A DNA stretch of 14,750 bases. Origin: Sphingobacteriia bacterium (GTDB lineage: Bacteria; Bacteroidota; Bacteroidia; UBA7662). The notes beneath the pieces are model-generated. The model ran no database searches and was not told where the DNA came from. It saw only the letters and a list, made by a program, of their open reading frames with translations. Below are positions 6,531-14,750 of the stretch, piece after piece. The stretch's first letter is position 1, and each line of letters starts with the position of its first letter. The position numbers were made by a program, and so were the translations under genes. The stretch is taken from NCBI GenBank assembly GCA_009926245.1, contig RFPG01000007.1:1-14750 (forward strand). The letters are read 5' to 3'.

Positions 6531-9500
6531 GGGAAGGCGGTGCATCGAGCGCTTGGCCCAAAATCTGAAGTGCAGCTTCTGATAATCGGGTCCCCGGGCC
6601 AAAAATGGCCTGTACCCCTGCCTCGTACAGGGCCGGATGGTCCTGGGGTGGAACCACCCCGCCAAGGATTACGCGGACCTCCGGGGCTCCCGCCTCCTTG
6701 AGTTCCCGAATGAGCTCAGGAATCAGGCTGCGATGACCAGCGGCCAGCGATGAAACCCCTACCCAATGGACATCGTTTTCCATGGCCTGCTTGGCGCATT
6801 CCGCCGGGGTTTGAAACAAGGGACCCAAATCCACATCAAAACCCAGATCTGCAAAACCGGTGGCAATAATTTTGGCACCACGGTCGTGACCATCCTGTCC
6901 CAATTTGGCCACCAAGATGCGTGGACGGCGGCCGTGCTCATCGGCAAAGGCTCGAACGGCGGCGAGAGCTTTTTCAAAATGGATATCCTGGACCATTTGC
7001 TGTGCGTACACCCCTTGGATGCTGAAGGGCTGGGCGGTGTACCTCCCAAAAATATCTTCCAAAGCGCCTGAAATTTCCCCCAAGGTCGCCCGGTGCCGGG
7101 CTGCCTCAACGGCGCATTCCATCAATCCAAATCCGGATGTCTTATTGGCATTGGTTTCCTGGTCCTTGGATGCCTGGTCCTTGGTTGGGTTCGCCGAAGC
7201 CATGGTGCGGGCCACCTCTCGCAAGGTGCTCAGTGCCTTTTGAACGGCCACTTCATCGCGGCTAGCCCGCAGGCTTTGAAGGGAATCTAACTGTGCCTTG
7301 AGAACCTGTTCGTGGTCCACTTTGAGAAGAGGAATTTCGGGGGTAATCAAATCCACCAAAGGCCTGTAGGCATTGACCCCAATGATGGGATCAACTCCCG
7401 AATCAATGCGCGCTTGCTTGCGGGCTGCTGCCTCTTCGATTCGGCGTTTGGGTAAGGAATTTTCGAGGGCTTTGGTCATCCCACCGGCCTCCTCAATTTC
7501 ATGGATTCGATCCAAGGCCTGCCTTACCAAGGCCTGGGTCCGTTGTTCCAACAATAGAGATCCCCCAAAAGGATCCACCCAGGAACAGAGACCGCAATCG
7601 CGTTGCAAATACAATTGGGTGTTACGGGCAATGCGGGCCGAATAATCGGTCGGCAAGGCCAGGGCCTCGTCCAAGGCATTGGTATGCAGGCTCTGGGTCC
7701 CGCCCAGAAGGGCAGCCAAGGCCTCCAAGCACGTTCTAGCAATATTGTTGTAGGGGTCTTGTTGGGTGAGGCTCCAGCCCGAGGTTTGGCAATGGGCTCG
7801 AAGAACCATGGCCTTGGAGGAGGCGGCCCCCATGGCTCTGGTGATCCGTGACCACAACAAGCGGCCCGCGCGCAGTTTGGCTATTTCGGTGACCAAATCC
7901 ATCCCGGTGGCCCAAAAAAACGAAAGCCGTGGGCCAAATTCATCCAAACGCAGGCCGGCACGGATCCCGGCACGGAGGTATTCCATGCCATCCGCCAGGG
8001 TATAGGCCAATTCCAATTCGGCCGGTGCACCGGCTTCGTGCATGTGGTAACCCGATATACTTATGGAATTGAAGCGGGGCAACGCGCGGGAACAATAGCC
8101 AAATATTTCGGCAATGATCTGCATGGAAGGACCCGGTGGATAGATGTAGGTGTTACGAACCATAAACTCCTTGAGGATATCGTTCTGAATGGTTCCGCTC
8201 AGTTGATGAGATGGAACCCCGCTTTCTTCGGCGGCAACAACAAAAAATGCCAAAATGGGGACCACTGCTCCGTTCATGGTCATGCTGACCGACAATTGGT
8301 CCAAAGGCAAATCCCGAAATAAGATCTTCATATCCTCCACCGAGTCGATGGCGACGCCGGCCTTGCCTACATCGGCCATGGCTCGGGGATGATCCGAATC
8401 GTAACCTCGATGGGTGGGCAAATCAAAAGCGACCGATAGCCCTTTTTGGCCGGCTGCCAAATTGCGCTTGTAAAAGGCATTGGACTCCGTTGCCGTACTA
8501 AAACCAGCGTATTGGCGAATGGTCCACGGTCTTTGAAGATACATGGTGGCGTAAGGCCCACGCAAAAAGGGCGGTACCCCGGCCTCCCATGCCGCTGGCA
8601 AGGCAGACAGGGGTTGATCCAAGAGGAGATCCATCGCAGACCATCGTTCATGGTGCAATGGCTCTTCCAAAACCGGAGACGATTCGGGCTTCGGGGCGGA
8701 GCCATCCGATGTTCTCGCCTGCCACCAGGACCATACGCCACCGCTTGCTTCAATTTGGCGTAGAGCGGCTTGAACTTCGGCCCAGGCGGCCCGTTCCAAG
8801 TCTTGAACAGTCCCCGAACCTGCGGCCAAGTGCAGACCTTGAGCTAGGGAAGCCTCATCGCGTAACAACAGTTGAACATTGCGCGGCAAGCGACGAAGAT
8901 CTTCAGGTCCAACGCCCTGCAATTCCCCGACCAATTCGGGCAAAAAAACCGTATCCGCACCGCCAAGAACCGCCGAGAGCGTGGTCGTGGTCATTTGAAG
9001 CAATCGATCGGCATCGTCGTTGGCCTTTGGAAGATGCGGGGCATTGTTACGATAAACCGACAAGCAACGAAAAGGGGTTCGATCCATGCACAAGGCGGCG
9101 AGGGCCTTCTTGGCGACACTTTGCAATGCGATCTCTTGCATAAACAAAGTACCCGGGTTCCACTCAAGCGCCATCGGTATTTGCAATCCAGTGGGGGTCT
9201 GAAGAGCCTCCTTCAGCCACTCCGCAGCCAAGGCCAACAGCAGGGCCAAAACCGTGGTTGATTCCAACCCTCGACCCTCCAAGTCCGTTGCACGCAACAG
9301 CACGGGGCTCGCAAACGGCCATTCGGCCTGAAGGCGAAGGGCGGTTTCCATGGATCGACGCATGCACGACCGGAAATCTTCTTCGCTTTGGGCCTCGAAC
9401 AACGATGCGCTTCCCCAGAGCCCCCCCTGAACCTGCCAAGCATCCGTGGGCCTTTGGTGATCAGTCGCCCATTGCTTTAACAAAGCCAACGCTTCTTCGT

Positions 9501-9930
9501 AATCCCAGTCCCGGAAATCCAAACGTAAATAATTCCATTCGATTCCCGATGAAGCAGCCAAAAAATCAGAATAGCTTGGGCAAGGACCCCTCAAACCAAC
9601 CGCATCCACGCCGGAGGTCACCGCCTCCAACAAGGACTGATTCCATTCGGAAGGATGGTTCCCATGCAGTGAAATCCAGGAACCCACCGCCCATCCACCG
9701 GGTCTGGGTGTTGGCAAATCGAGCGGGATTTCGGTGTTAGCGCTCCCCGATCGATAGGGGGCTACGCTGGAATGGCCAAAGCAAGGAACTTGGGCTTTCG
9801 ATGGATGGGAGCCCTCCCACTCCTTCTCCCAAACAGAAGGGTGTTGCAGCGATGCCTTTAGTTCGAATTCATCCGGGCCCCAACGGTCCTGCAGGCTTTG
9901 GTAAAAAGCGAGGGGGATCCGAAACGCCAT
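6523..9930 (-). CDS. Methylmalonyl-CoA mutase, single-chain MutA-MutB fusion
   Basis: A 1135-residue adenosylcobalamin-dependent mutase interconverting methylmalonyl-CoA and succinyl-CoA. Residues about 1-405 resemble the MutA barrel: the segment from [14 protein letters not shown] (293) to [13 protein letters not shown] (around 321-333), and [12 protein letters not shown] (348-359). This half has no cobalamin-like domain and no DxHxxG. Residues about 430-900 form a complete MutB substrate barrel: GPYATMY (Tyr464), [30 protein letters not shown] (Arg592) and [10 protein letters not shown] (His629). Those residues correspond to Tyr89, Arg207 and His244 of Propionibacterium MutB. The C-terminal B12 domain carries GQDGHDRG with the cobalt-ligand His1015. 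A charged linker (915-931) joins barrel and B12 domain. The frame is continuous, so this is a true fusion in this sequence. It is not IcmF, which has a B12 domain and GTPase at the front. It starts 3 bp after nfu and overlaps meaB. Confidence 0.94.
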   Translation of the reverse strand: MAFRIPLAFYQSLQDRWGPDEFELKASLQHPSVWEKEWEGSHPSKAQVPCFGHSSVAPYRSGSANTEIPLDLPTPRPGGWAVGSWISLHGNHPSEWNQSLLEAVTSGVDAVGLRGPCPSYSDFLAASSGIEWNYLRLDFRDWDYEEALALLKQWATDHQRPTDAWQVQGGLWGSASLFEAQSEEDFRSCMRRSMETALRLQAEWPFASPVLLRATDLEGRGLESTTVLALLLALAAEWLKEALQTPTGLQIPMALEWNPGTLFMQEIALQSVAKKALAALCMDRTPFRCLSVYRNNAPHLPKANDDADRLLQMTTTTLSAVLGGADTVFLPELVGELQGVGPEDLRRLPRNVQLLLRDEASLAQGLHLAAGSGTVQDLERAAWAEVQAALRQIEASGGVWSWWQARTSDGSAPKPESSPVLEEPLHHERWSAMDLLLDQPLSALPAAWEAGVPPFLRGPYATMYLQRPWTIRQYAGFSTATESNAFYKRNLAAGQKGLSVAFDLPTHRGYDSDHPRAMADVGKAGVAIDSVEDMKILFRDLPLDQLSVSMTMNGAVVPILAFFVVAAEESGVPSHQLSGTIQNDILKEFMVRNTYIYPPGPSMQIIAEIFGYCSRALPRFNSISISGYHMHEAGAPAELELAYTLADGMEYLRAGIRAGLRLDEFGPRLSFFWATGMDLVTEIAKLRAGRLLWSRITRAMGAASSKAMVLRAHCQTSGWSLTQQDPYNNIARTCLEALAALLGGTQSLHTNALDEALALPTDYSARIARNTQLYLQRDCGLCSWVDPFGGSLLLEQRTQALVRQALDRIHEIEEAGGMTKALENSLPKRRIEEAAARKQARIDSGVDPIIGVNAYRPLVDLITPEIPLLKVDHEQVLKAQLDSLQSLRASRDEVAVQKALSTLREVARTMASANPTKDQASKDQETNANKTSGFGLMECAVEAARHRATLGEISGALEDIFGRYTAQPFSIQGVYAQQMVQDIHFEKALAAVRAFADEHGRRPRILVAKLGQDGHDRGAKIIATGFADLGFDVDLGPLFQTPAECAKQAMENDVHWVGVSSLAAGHRSLIPELIRELKEAGAPEVRVILGGVVPPQDHPALYEAGVQAIFGPGTRLSEAALQILGQALDAPPSHV
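7158..7184 (-). repeat. Two-copy 12-nt direct repeat in the mutase linker
   Basis: CCTGGTCCTTGG (plus-strand spelling) occurs at 7158-7169 and 7173-7184, a 15-nt period. It encodes the repeated Lys-Asp-Gln of the hydrophilic linker between the MutB barrel and the cobalamin domain. It probably arose by local slippage in a length-tolerant linker. Confidence 0.6.
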
Positions 9931-9933
9931 GGT

Positions 9934-10581
9934 TTAATCGGCCACGACTTCTCGAACCTCCGGAACCATGCGCTTCAATAGATTCTCGATCCCTGCCTTG
10001 AGTGTCAAGGAAGACGAGGGGCAACCGTTGCATGCCCCACGCAATACCACTCGAACCTGCCCGGTGATAGGGTCAAACGACTTTAACTGAATAGCACCAC
10101 CGTCCTGTTCCACCGCAGGCTGTATATAATCACGCAAAATTTCGTCGATTTTGGCTTCCAGGATTCCGTTGGTAGGCCCACCTTCGACGTTCCCCGACGT
10201 CGTGTCGGCGGATGCAACAAAGGATGCATCGAGGGTATAACGATGCGATTCCTGCGTCCAACTTGTGGGCTCCACAATAGGCAGACCGGCGTTGAGGTAA
10301 TGCATCATAAAGTCCCTGAAAACAGGAATCAATTCGGACCAGTCCTCGTCGGTTCCCCGAGTCAAGGAAACAAAATGATTGGAAATCATCACCGAGGACA
10401 GATAGGGAAACTCCAATAGGCCCGTGGCCAATGGGCTCAACGAACTGGCATGGTTGCGATTGACTTCCAGCAAATGCCCGGGCAACAGGGCCCGGTTGGT
10501 AATCAATTTGATCACCGACGGGTTGGGTGTTGATTCGGCAAAAACCTGGACCGGAGCCCCGGCATCTATTGCATTTTCCAT
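9934..10581 (-). CDS. Nfu-type iron-sulfur cluster carrier (NifU C-terminal domain protein)
   Basis: A 215-residue two-domain Nfu protein. The N-terminal part (about 12-100) has the Nfu_N pattern, with [13 protein letters not shown] and a central [18 protein letters not shown]. The C-terminal NifU domain (about 145-213) includes [14 protein letters not shown] and the cluster-binding CNGC (Cys184, Cys187) followed by [14 protein letters not shown]. Such proteins hold a [4Fe-4S] cluster between two subunits and deliver it to client enzymes. The ATG at 10581 overlaps the end of accC by 16 bp, and the stop lies 3 bp before the mutase ATG, so it is embedded in the operon. Nothing adjacent is an Fe-S enzyme, so its client is not evident from context. 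The symbol is left empty because nfu/nfuA usage varies. Confidence 0.93.
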   Translation of the reverse strand: MENAIDAGAPVQVFAESTPNPSVIKLITNRALLPGHLLEVNRNHASSLSPLATGLLEFPYLSSVMISNHFVSLTRGTDEDWSELIPVFRDFMMHYLNAGLPIVEPTSWTQESHRYTLDASFVASADTTSGNVEGGPTNGILEAKIDEILRDYIQPAVEQDGGAIQLKSFDPITGQVRVVLRGACNGCPSSSLTLKAGIENLLKRMVPEVREVVAD

Positions 10582-11903
10582 GTGTTGAGGTACTGGGTAT
10601 TGAATTGACCCGCAATGAAATTGGGGTCTTTGAGCATTTGGAGATGAAAAGGAATAGTGGTTTTGATGCCCTCGACTACAAACTCCGAAAGAGCTCGTTC
10701 CATGGTCGCTATGGCTTCTTCCCGGGTTTGGGCCACGGTGATAAGCTTGGCAATCATGGAATCGTAATGGGGCGGTATAACATATCCCGAATAAATGTGA
10801 GTATCCACCCGAACCCCGTGACCACCAGGAACATGAAGCGTGGTGATTCGACCGGGCGATGGTCGGAAGTCATTGTAGGGATCCTCCGCATTGATGCGAC
10901 ACTCAATGGCGTGCATGTTGGGGATGTAGTTTTTTCCGGAAATCGGAATACCCGCTGCGACTTTGATTTGTTCTTTGATCAAATCGTAGTCAATAACTTC
11001 CTCGGTAACGGGATGTTCCACCTGAATACGGGTGTTCATCTCCATGAAATAAAAGTTTCGGTACTTGTCCACCAAAAATTCGATGGTACCGGCTCCTTCG
11101 TAATTCACTGCGAGGGCACCACGGACCGCGGCCTCTCCCATGCGTTCACGCAGTTCATCGGTCATGAACGGCGATGGCGACTCCTCGATCAATTTTTGAT
11201 GACGGCGCTGAATGGAACAATCGCGTTCGCTCAGATGGCAGGCCTTGCCAAATTGATCACCGACCACCTGAATTTCGATATGGCGTGGTTCTTCAATATA
11301 CTTTTCCATGTACAAGCCATCGTTCCCAAAAGCGGCCGCAGCCTCCATACGCGCCGACTCCATGGCAGGCACCAATTCTTCTTCTTTCCAAATCACACGC
11401 ATTCCCCGGCCGCCTCCACCTGCAGTCGCTTTGACGATCACCGGGTATCCGATTTCCTTGGCCAGACCAAGCGCTTCGCTGTCCGAGCCCAAGAGCCCAT
11501 CGGATCCGGGAACGGTGGGGACTCCCGCCTTTTTCATGGTTTCCTTGGCGGTGATTTTGTCGCCCATGGCCCGAATCGATTCGGGTGTGGGTCCAATAAA
11601 TTTGATGTTATAGTCCCGACAAACCTCGGCAAATTTGGCGTTTTCGGACAAAAAGCCATACCCCGGATGGATGGCATCCGCGTTGGTGATTTCGGCAGCT
11701 GCCAAAATTTGGGCTATGTTAAGGTAGGAATCCGAGGAACGAGGTGGGCCGATGCAAACCGCTTCGTCCGCGAAACGGACATGCAGGCTTTCGCGATCCG
11801 CTGTCGAGTAAACAGCGACCGTTTTGATGCCCATTTCTTTGCAAGTGCGAATAATTCGCAGGGCTATTTCGCCACGATTGGCGATAAGGATTTTCTTGAA
11901 CAA
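10566..11903 (-). CDS. accC: Biotin carboxylase subunit of acetyl-CoA (acyl-CoA) carboxylase
   Basis: A 445-residue ATP-grasp enzyme that carboxylates biotin on the carrier protein using bicarbonate and ATP. It shows the N-terminal [26 protein letters not shown] (79-88), the glycine-rich ATP loop [12 protein letters not shown] (158-169) and the catalytic [14 protein letters not shown] (288-301) containing Arg292. Length matches bacterial AccC. The start codon is TTG at 11903: it gives the standard N-terminus, and there is no in-frame ATG nearby. No Shine-Dalgarno sequence precedes it. It follows accB by 40 bp and overlaps nfu by 16 bp. It certainly serves biotin carboxylation, but whether for acetyl-CoA, propionyl-CoA or both cannot be told, because no carboxyltransferase gene lies in the window. 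Confidence 0.97.
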   Translation of the reverse strand: MFKKILIANRGEIALRIIRTCKEMGIKTVAVYSTADRESLHVRFADEAVCIGPPRSSDSYLNIAQILAAAEITNADAIHPGYGFLSENAKFAEVCRDYNIKFIGPTPESIRAMGDKITAKETMKKAGVPTVPGSDGLLGSDSEALGLAKEIGYPVIVKATAGGGGRGMRVIWKEEELVPAMESARMEAAAAFGNDGLYMEKYIEEPRHIEIQVVGDQFGKACHLSERDCSIQRRHQKLIEESPSPFMTDELRERMGEAAVRGALAVNYEGAGTIEFLVDKYRNFYFMEMNTRIQVEHPVTEEVIDYDLIKEQIKVAAGIPISGKNYIPNMHAIECRINAEDPYNDFRPSPGRITTLHVPGGHGVRVDTHIYSGYVIPPHYDSMIAKLITVAQTREEAIATMERALSEFVVEGIKTTIPFHLQMLKDPNFIAGQFNTQYLNTWKMQ

Positions 11904-11943
11904 GGGGTCTACGTTGGTTAAGGTTGCCTATCAGGGCCAAGGG

Positions 11944-12414
11944 TTAATCCTCAGCCACCACAAACAAGGGCTGATCAAATTCAACCGGCTTGGCGTTTTC
12001 GATCAGAATGTCAACGATGGTTCCGCTAAACTCGGCCTCAATCTCGTTAAACAACTTCATGGCTTCGATGATGCAAATCGTTTGCCCTTTTTGGACCCGA
12101 TCCCCCACCTTGACGAAGGGTTCTTTGTCCGGGCCGGCTGAACGATAAAAGGTGCCCACCATGGGGGCCTTCACCGGGGTACCGACAGGAGCAACGGGAG
12201 CAGCCGAAGGGGCCGAAGACGCAGGGGCAGTATCAATAACAACTGGAGCCGACTGGAGCTGGGGCTGAACCATGGGAGGAGCCATGACCATGGCGGTCGG
12301 AGCCTGGGCGCCCGTTTTGATATGAATTTTGAAACCTTCCTTATCGATTTCCACTTCGGAAACCCCGGATTTGGCCACGAAACGAATCAATTCCTGAATT
12401 TCTTTGATTTCCAT
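11944..12414 (-). CDS. accB: Biotin carboxyl carrier protein (BCCP)
   Basis: A 156-residue biotin carrier working with AccC. The N-terminal helix region [20 protein letters not shown] is followed by a KEGFKIHIK strand. A flexible Ala/Pro-rich linker (about 37-80) precedes the biotinyl domain (81-156), with the biotin-accepting Lys120 in [12 protein letters not shown]. The domain ends with [14 protein letters not shown], as expected. The ATG lies 43 bp after the efp stop; that gap is AT-rich without a clear promoter box. AccB moves carboxybiotin from AccC to a carboxyltransferase encoded elsewhere. Confidence 0.97.
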   Translation of the reverse strand: MEIKEIQELIRFVAKSGVSEVEIDKEGFKIHIKTGAQAPTAMVMAPPMVQPQLQSAPVVIDTAPASSAPSAAPVAPVGTPVKAPMVGTFYRSAGPDKEPFVKVGDRVQKGQTICIIEAMKLFNEIEAEFSGTIVDILIENAKPVEFDQPLFVVAED

Positions 12415-12457
12415 TGGGTTAGCTTTTAAGAATTAAACAACGAGGGTTTGGGCTAAA

Positions 12458-13024
12458 CTACTTGACGCGCTCTACATAATCACCGGTCCGGGTATCGATT
12501 TTGATTTTATCGCCCTGATTCACAAAGAGAGGAACCTGCACCGTAGGACCTTCATCAATCACAGCAGCTTTGAGTGCCGTACCCGATGCTGTATCGCCGC
12601 GTAGGCCCGGTTCGGTATAGGTCACGGTACCTTCGATATGGTGGGGCAATTCGCAGGTCAGGACCGATTCATCTTCGGTATTGACCAAAACAAGGCAAAC
12701 GGCTCCTTCTTTCAAAAACTGAGGGGCATTGATTTTGAACTCTTCCAAAGCGTTCTGCTCAAAGGACTCGGCATCCATAAAATGGTAACCCATATCGTCT
12801 TTGTAGAGAAACTGGTATTCCCTGGTTTCCACCCGCACCGGGTCGATCTTGGCACCGGCTGGGAAGGTGTTTTCGAGGACCCGACCGTTGGTCAAACTTT
12901 TGAGCTTGGACCGCACAAAGGCTGCACCTTTGCCGGGCTTGACGTGAAGGAATTCAACGACTTGGTAGATGTCGTTGTTGAACTTGAGACAAAGGCCGTT
13001 GCGAAATTCGGAGGTGGATGCCAT
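12458..13024 (-). CDS. efp: Translation elongation factor P
   Basis: A 188-residue EF-P that binds between the ribosomal P and E sites and relieves stalling at polyproline. The N-terminal KOW-like domain has the loop HVKPGKGAAFVRSKL, with Lys32 at the tip where post-translational modification occurs. The OB domains follow, and the C-terminus is TRTGDYVERVK. The loop PGKG is of the lysine type (as in Bacillus or E. coli), not the arginine type modified by EarP. The modifying enzyme is not in the window. It lies 32 bp after fabH and 43 bp before accB, in the usual Bacteroidota order. Confidence 0.97.
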   Translation of the reverse strand: MASTSEFRNGLCLKFNNDIYQVVEFLHVKPGKGAAFVRSKLKSLTNGRVLENTFPAGAKIDPVRVETREYQFLYKDDMGYHFMDAESFEQNALEEFKINAPQFLKEGAVCLVLVNTEDESVLTCELPHHIEGTVTYTEPGLRGDTASGTALKAAVIDEGPTVQVPLFVNQGDKIKIDTRTGDYVERVK

Positions 13025-13056
13025 AAAATAGATCGGTTTATTACGAGAATGAAAAG

Positions 13057-14073
13057 TTAATTGGTTGTTTCATAGGCCCATTTGAGCCAAATCGAGCCCC
13101 AGGTGAAGCCCCCGCCAAAGGCCGCAAGAATAAGATTGTCTCCGGGGTGAAGTTGCTTTTCCCATTCCCATAAACAGAGGGGTATGGTTGCATTGGTGGT
13201 GTTGCCGTAACGATCGATGTTAACCATCACTTTGGATTCAGGTAGGCCGGCCCGATCCCGGGTCGCATCGATGATTCGCTTGTTGGCCTGGTGCGGCACC
13301 AACCAAGCGATATCGTCCGCAGTCAGCCCGTTCCTTTCCATGATTTCGGCAGCCACATCGGCCATGCCGGTAACGGCGAACTTAAAAACGGTCTTGCCTT
13401 CTTGGTGTACAAAGTGTTCGCGGGCATCAACGCTGCGATGCGATGAAGGATTCAGGGAGCCTCCTGCTTTCTGGTAGAGGTAATTGCGGCCCGAACCATC
13501 GCTTTTGAGCAAAAAGTCCATGACGCCCAGGCCTTCGGTGTTGGGTTCCACCAAAACCGCGCCGGCCCCGTCCCCAAACAAGAAGGCGGTGGCCCGGTCC
13601 TCAAGGTTGAGGATGGAGGTCATTTTATCGGCCCCAACCACCACAATCCGCCGAAAACGTCCCGATTCCACAAAGGCTGAAGCCGTACTCAATCCATATA
13701 AAAAACCCGAACAAGCGGCCGATAAGTCGTAACCAACGGCATTCACGGCTCCAACTTTGTCCGTAATGATGTTGGCCGTGGCCGGAAACAGCATATCAGG
13801 GGTCGCTGTGCAGCAAATCAGCAAATCGATATCGGTAGGCTGCAGGTTCTTTTTGATCAAAAGACCGCGTACGGCCTCCACCGCCATGTCGGACGTGGCC
13901 AGGGAATCGTCGTTAAGCCAGCGACGCTCCCGTATTCCGGAACGGGTATAAATCCACTCGTCCGTGGTATCAATGTACCGCGTCAGATCCTGATTGGTCA
14001 CCACATGAGGCGGAACCCAGGCGTGGACGCCTGTAATGGCCGCTCGAGGCCCAAGCGTGGTATGGGGGGCCAT
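13057..14073 (-). CDS. fabH: 3-oxoacyl-ACP synthase III (KAS III)
   Basis: A 338-residue thiolase-fold enzyme starting fatty-acid synthesis by condensing an acyl-CoA primer with malonyl-ACP. The catalytic triad is Cys121 in DLSAACSGF, His261 in VPHQANKRI and Asn291 in YGNTTNATIP. The N-terminal WIYTRSGIRERRW and the C-terminal AAFGGGFTWGS are typical of FabH. Primer preference (acetyl versus branched) cannot be read reliably. The gene begins 15 bp after rpmF and precedes efp by 32 bp. Its malonyl-ACP partner derives from ACC, two of whose subunits are encoded downstream. Confidence 0.97.
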   Translation of the reverse strand: MAPHTTLGPRAAITGVHAWVPPHVVTNQDLTRYIDTTDEWIYTRSGIRERRWLNDDSLATSDMAVEAVRGLLIKKNLQPTDIDLLICCTATPDMLFPATANIITDKVGAVNAVGYDLSAACSGFLYGLSTASAFVESGRFRRIVVVGADKMTSILNLEDRATAFLFGDGAGAVLVEPNTEGLGVMDFLLKSDGSGRNYLYQKAGGSLNPSSHRSVDAREHFVHQEGKTVFKFAVTGMADVAAEIMERNGLTADDIAWLVPHQANKRIIDATRDRAGLPESKVMVNIDRYGNTTNATIPLCLWEWEKQLHPGDNLILAAFGGGFTWGSIWLKWAYETTN

Positions 14074-14088
14074 GCCTACCGGTTCGGG

Positions 14089-14274
14089 TTAGGCCTGTGT
14101 ATCAATAACGACTTTGCCTTTGTAATACATCTTCCCTTCGAACCAATGCGCACGGTGAAACAAATGGGGCTGACCAGTCGTGGGACAGGTTGCCAATGTG
14201 GCGACGGCAGCGTGGTCGTTGGCACGGCGCTTGTCACGACGGCTTCTGGAATGGCGGTGTTTTGGATTTGGCAT
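14089..14274 (-). CDS. rpmF: 50S ribosomal protein L32, zinc-free form
   Basis: A 61-residue basic protein of the large subunit. The N-terminus MPNPKHRHSRSRRDKRR followed by A-T-C-P is the L32 signature. Only one cysteine (Cys30) remains of the four that bind zinc in many bacteria. The second half (TGQPHLFHRAHWFEGKMYYKGK) is the Bacteroidota pattern, so this is family-typical rather than damaged. It starts 3 bp after the DUF177 stop and ends 15 bp before fabH, the classical yceD-rpmF-fabH arrangement. Confidence 0.96.
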   Translation of the reverse strand: MPNPKHRHSRSRRDKRRANDHAAVATLATCPTTGQPHLFHRAHWFEGKMYYKGKVVIDTQA

Positions 14275-14277
14275 GGC

Positions 14278-14750
14278 TTAAGAAAAATTGATTTGTTTGA
14301 GTTGTTCCCAGCGTGGATCGGTTTGATCGGTGCCGGTAGATGGGGCCGAAGCAGTGTCGTTGACCAGGGCCTCAAAACCCTCGGGGGCTTTGCAAGGAAG
14401 ACCGGATTCACCACAAACAGCCCTCAGGGGGATATGCAAGTGAATGTTTTCGTAGAAATAATGGGCCAAATTGAGGCGGGTTTCCCCGAGCGGCAGATAC
14501 AGAATTTCGTCGGTGGATTCAGCGGGGTTCTCTGTCAACTGAACCACCAAAACAGAGGTGTCTTCAACGGGCCAGGCCAATGACTCTAGGCAGCGATCGC
14601 ATGGCAGGTCCATGGAACCGTTGGACACCACCCGGCAATCGATGCGATTTCCCTGCCGAACCAAGGCGCAGTCCACTTTGATATCGGCCTTTTTGATCAA
14701 AGAAGCCTCAAAAAGCTCAAAAAAATCCCCATCCAGGTGATACTGGAAGC
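14278..14750 (-). CDS. DUF177/YceD-family protein, N-terminus cut by the window edge
   Basis: The frame is open to the right edge, so the real start lies outside. Codons before 14700 read FQYHLDGDFFELFEASLIKK, which matches the start-proximal part of Bacteroidota DUF177 proteins, so a TTG start at 14700 is not needed. The visible part (157 residues) has the CDRC pair, then LAHYFYENIHLHIP and a closing DPRWEQLKQINFS, all family-like. DUF177/YceD proteins are linked to 23S rRNA or large-subunit maturation in plants and E. coli; that function is inferred here. It sits 3 bp before rpmF, as in most bacteria. The promoter of this gene run should lie to the right of the window. Confidence 0.9.
   Translation of the reverse strand, partial: FQYHLDGDFFELFEASLIKKADIKVDCALVRQGNRIDCRVVSNGSMDLPCDRCLESLAWPVEDTSVLVVQLTENPAESTDEILYLPLGETRLNLAHYFYENIHLHIPLRAVCGESGLPCKAPEGFEALVNDTASAPSTGTDQTDPRWEQLKQINFS

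Noticed and set aside
6531..6665. Longer meaB reading frame starting at 6665
   Set aside because: The extra 45 residues come from the B12-domain coding part of the mutase gene in another frame and do not resemble the MeaB N-terminus. ATG6530 gives normal length and an 8-bp coupling overlap.
6867..6874. TAATTTTG (plus), and similar boxes at 11597-11604 (plus), 7047-7054 and 9520-9527 (minus), as promoters
   Set aside because: All lie inside genes with no start codon of a credible gene just downstream; about this many chance matches are expected in a window of this size.
8589..9143. A 184-codon plus-strand frame opposite the MutA-like half
   Set aside because: Arg/Pro-rich shadow of the mutase gene. 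The minus strand has continuous mutase similarity across it.
10527..11921. A 464-codon open frame on the plus strand opposite accC
   Set aside because: It mirrors accC almost completely. The minus strand encodes an unmistakable biotin carboxylase, and the plus-strand translation has no recognisable domain, signal peptide or sensible composition. A codon-bias shadow.
14089..14274. L32 as a degenerate or broken gene because three zinc cysteines are missing
   Set aside because: The rest of the sequence and its length match the zinc-free L32 usual in Bacteroidota, so it is intact.
14698..14700. TTG at 14700 as the start of the DUF177 gene
   Set aside because: The frame stays open to the edge and the upstream codons match the DUF177 family, so the gene is cut by the window rather than starting here.

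Overview
The window looks like a compact genome fragment of a Bacteroidota bacterium, probably Flavobacteriales-like, with roughly balanced to slightly high GC. Several things point there. The order DUF177, rpmF, fabH, efp, accB, accC is typical of the phylum. L32 is the form lacking the usual zinc cysteines. There is a bacterial geranylgeranylglyceryl-phosphate synthase and a DUF6427-like membrane protein. Shine-Dalgarno signals are mostly absent, and promoter-like TAnnTTTG boxes sit in front of gene starts. The genus cannot be told from the sequence alone.

Left part (1-4710). It opens with the 5' end of a minus-strand ribB-type riboflavin gene. Next come a plus-strand O-antigen-ligase-like membrane protein and a minus-strand GGGP synthase, which overlap tail to tail. 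A plus-strand pair follows: a secreted protein of unknown function and a polytopic membrane protein, joined by an ATGA overlap. The GGGP synthase and secreted-protein genes are divergent and share one CATG for both start codons. A TAnnTTTG box lies on each side of that CATG, pointing inward.

Middle (4711-5531). A 128-bp intergenic gap, the only sizeable one, holds a promoter-like box and a 65-nt stretch without any G. It leads into purQ (purine synthesis), whose 3' end overlaps the convergent meaB by 42 bp.

Right part (5490-14750). Nine minus-strand genes are packed with gaps of 43 bp or less: DUF177 (cut by the right edge), rpmF, fabH, efp, accB, accC, an Nfu-type Fe-S protein, a 1135-residue methylmalonyl-CoA mutase, and meaB. 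They combine ribosome and translation factors, the start of fatty-acid synthesis, biotin-dependent carboxylation and B12-dependent methylmalonyl-CoA metabolism, possibly as one transcription unit. The mutase is a single-chain fusion of a MutA-like half, without its cobalamin-like domain, and a complete MutB.

I saw no tRNA, rRNA, CRISPR array, insertion sequence or phage gene, and no stretch over 300 bp lacks a gene. I did not find a clearly new defence or mobile system. The most interesting points are the face-to-face promoter arrangement at 2217-2251, the MutA-MutB fusion inside the acc operon, and the uncharacterised secreted/membrane gene pair.
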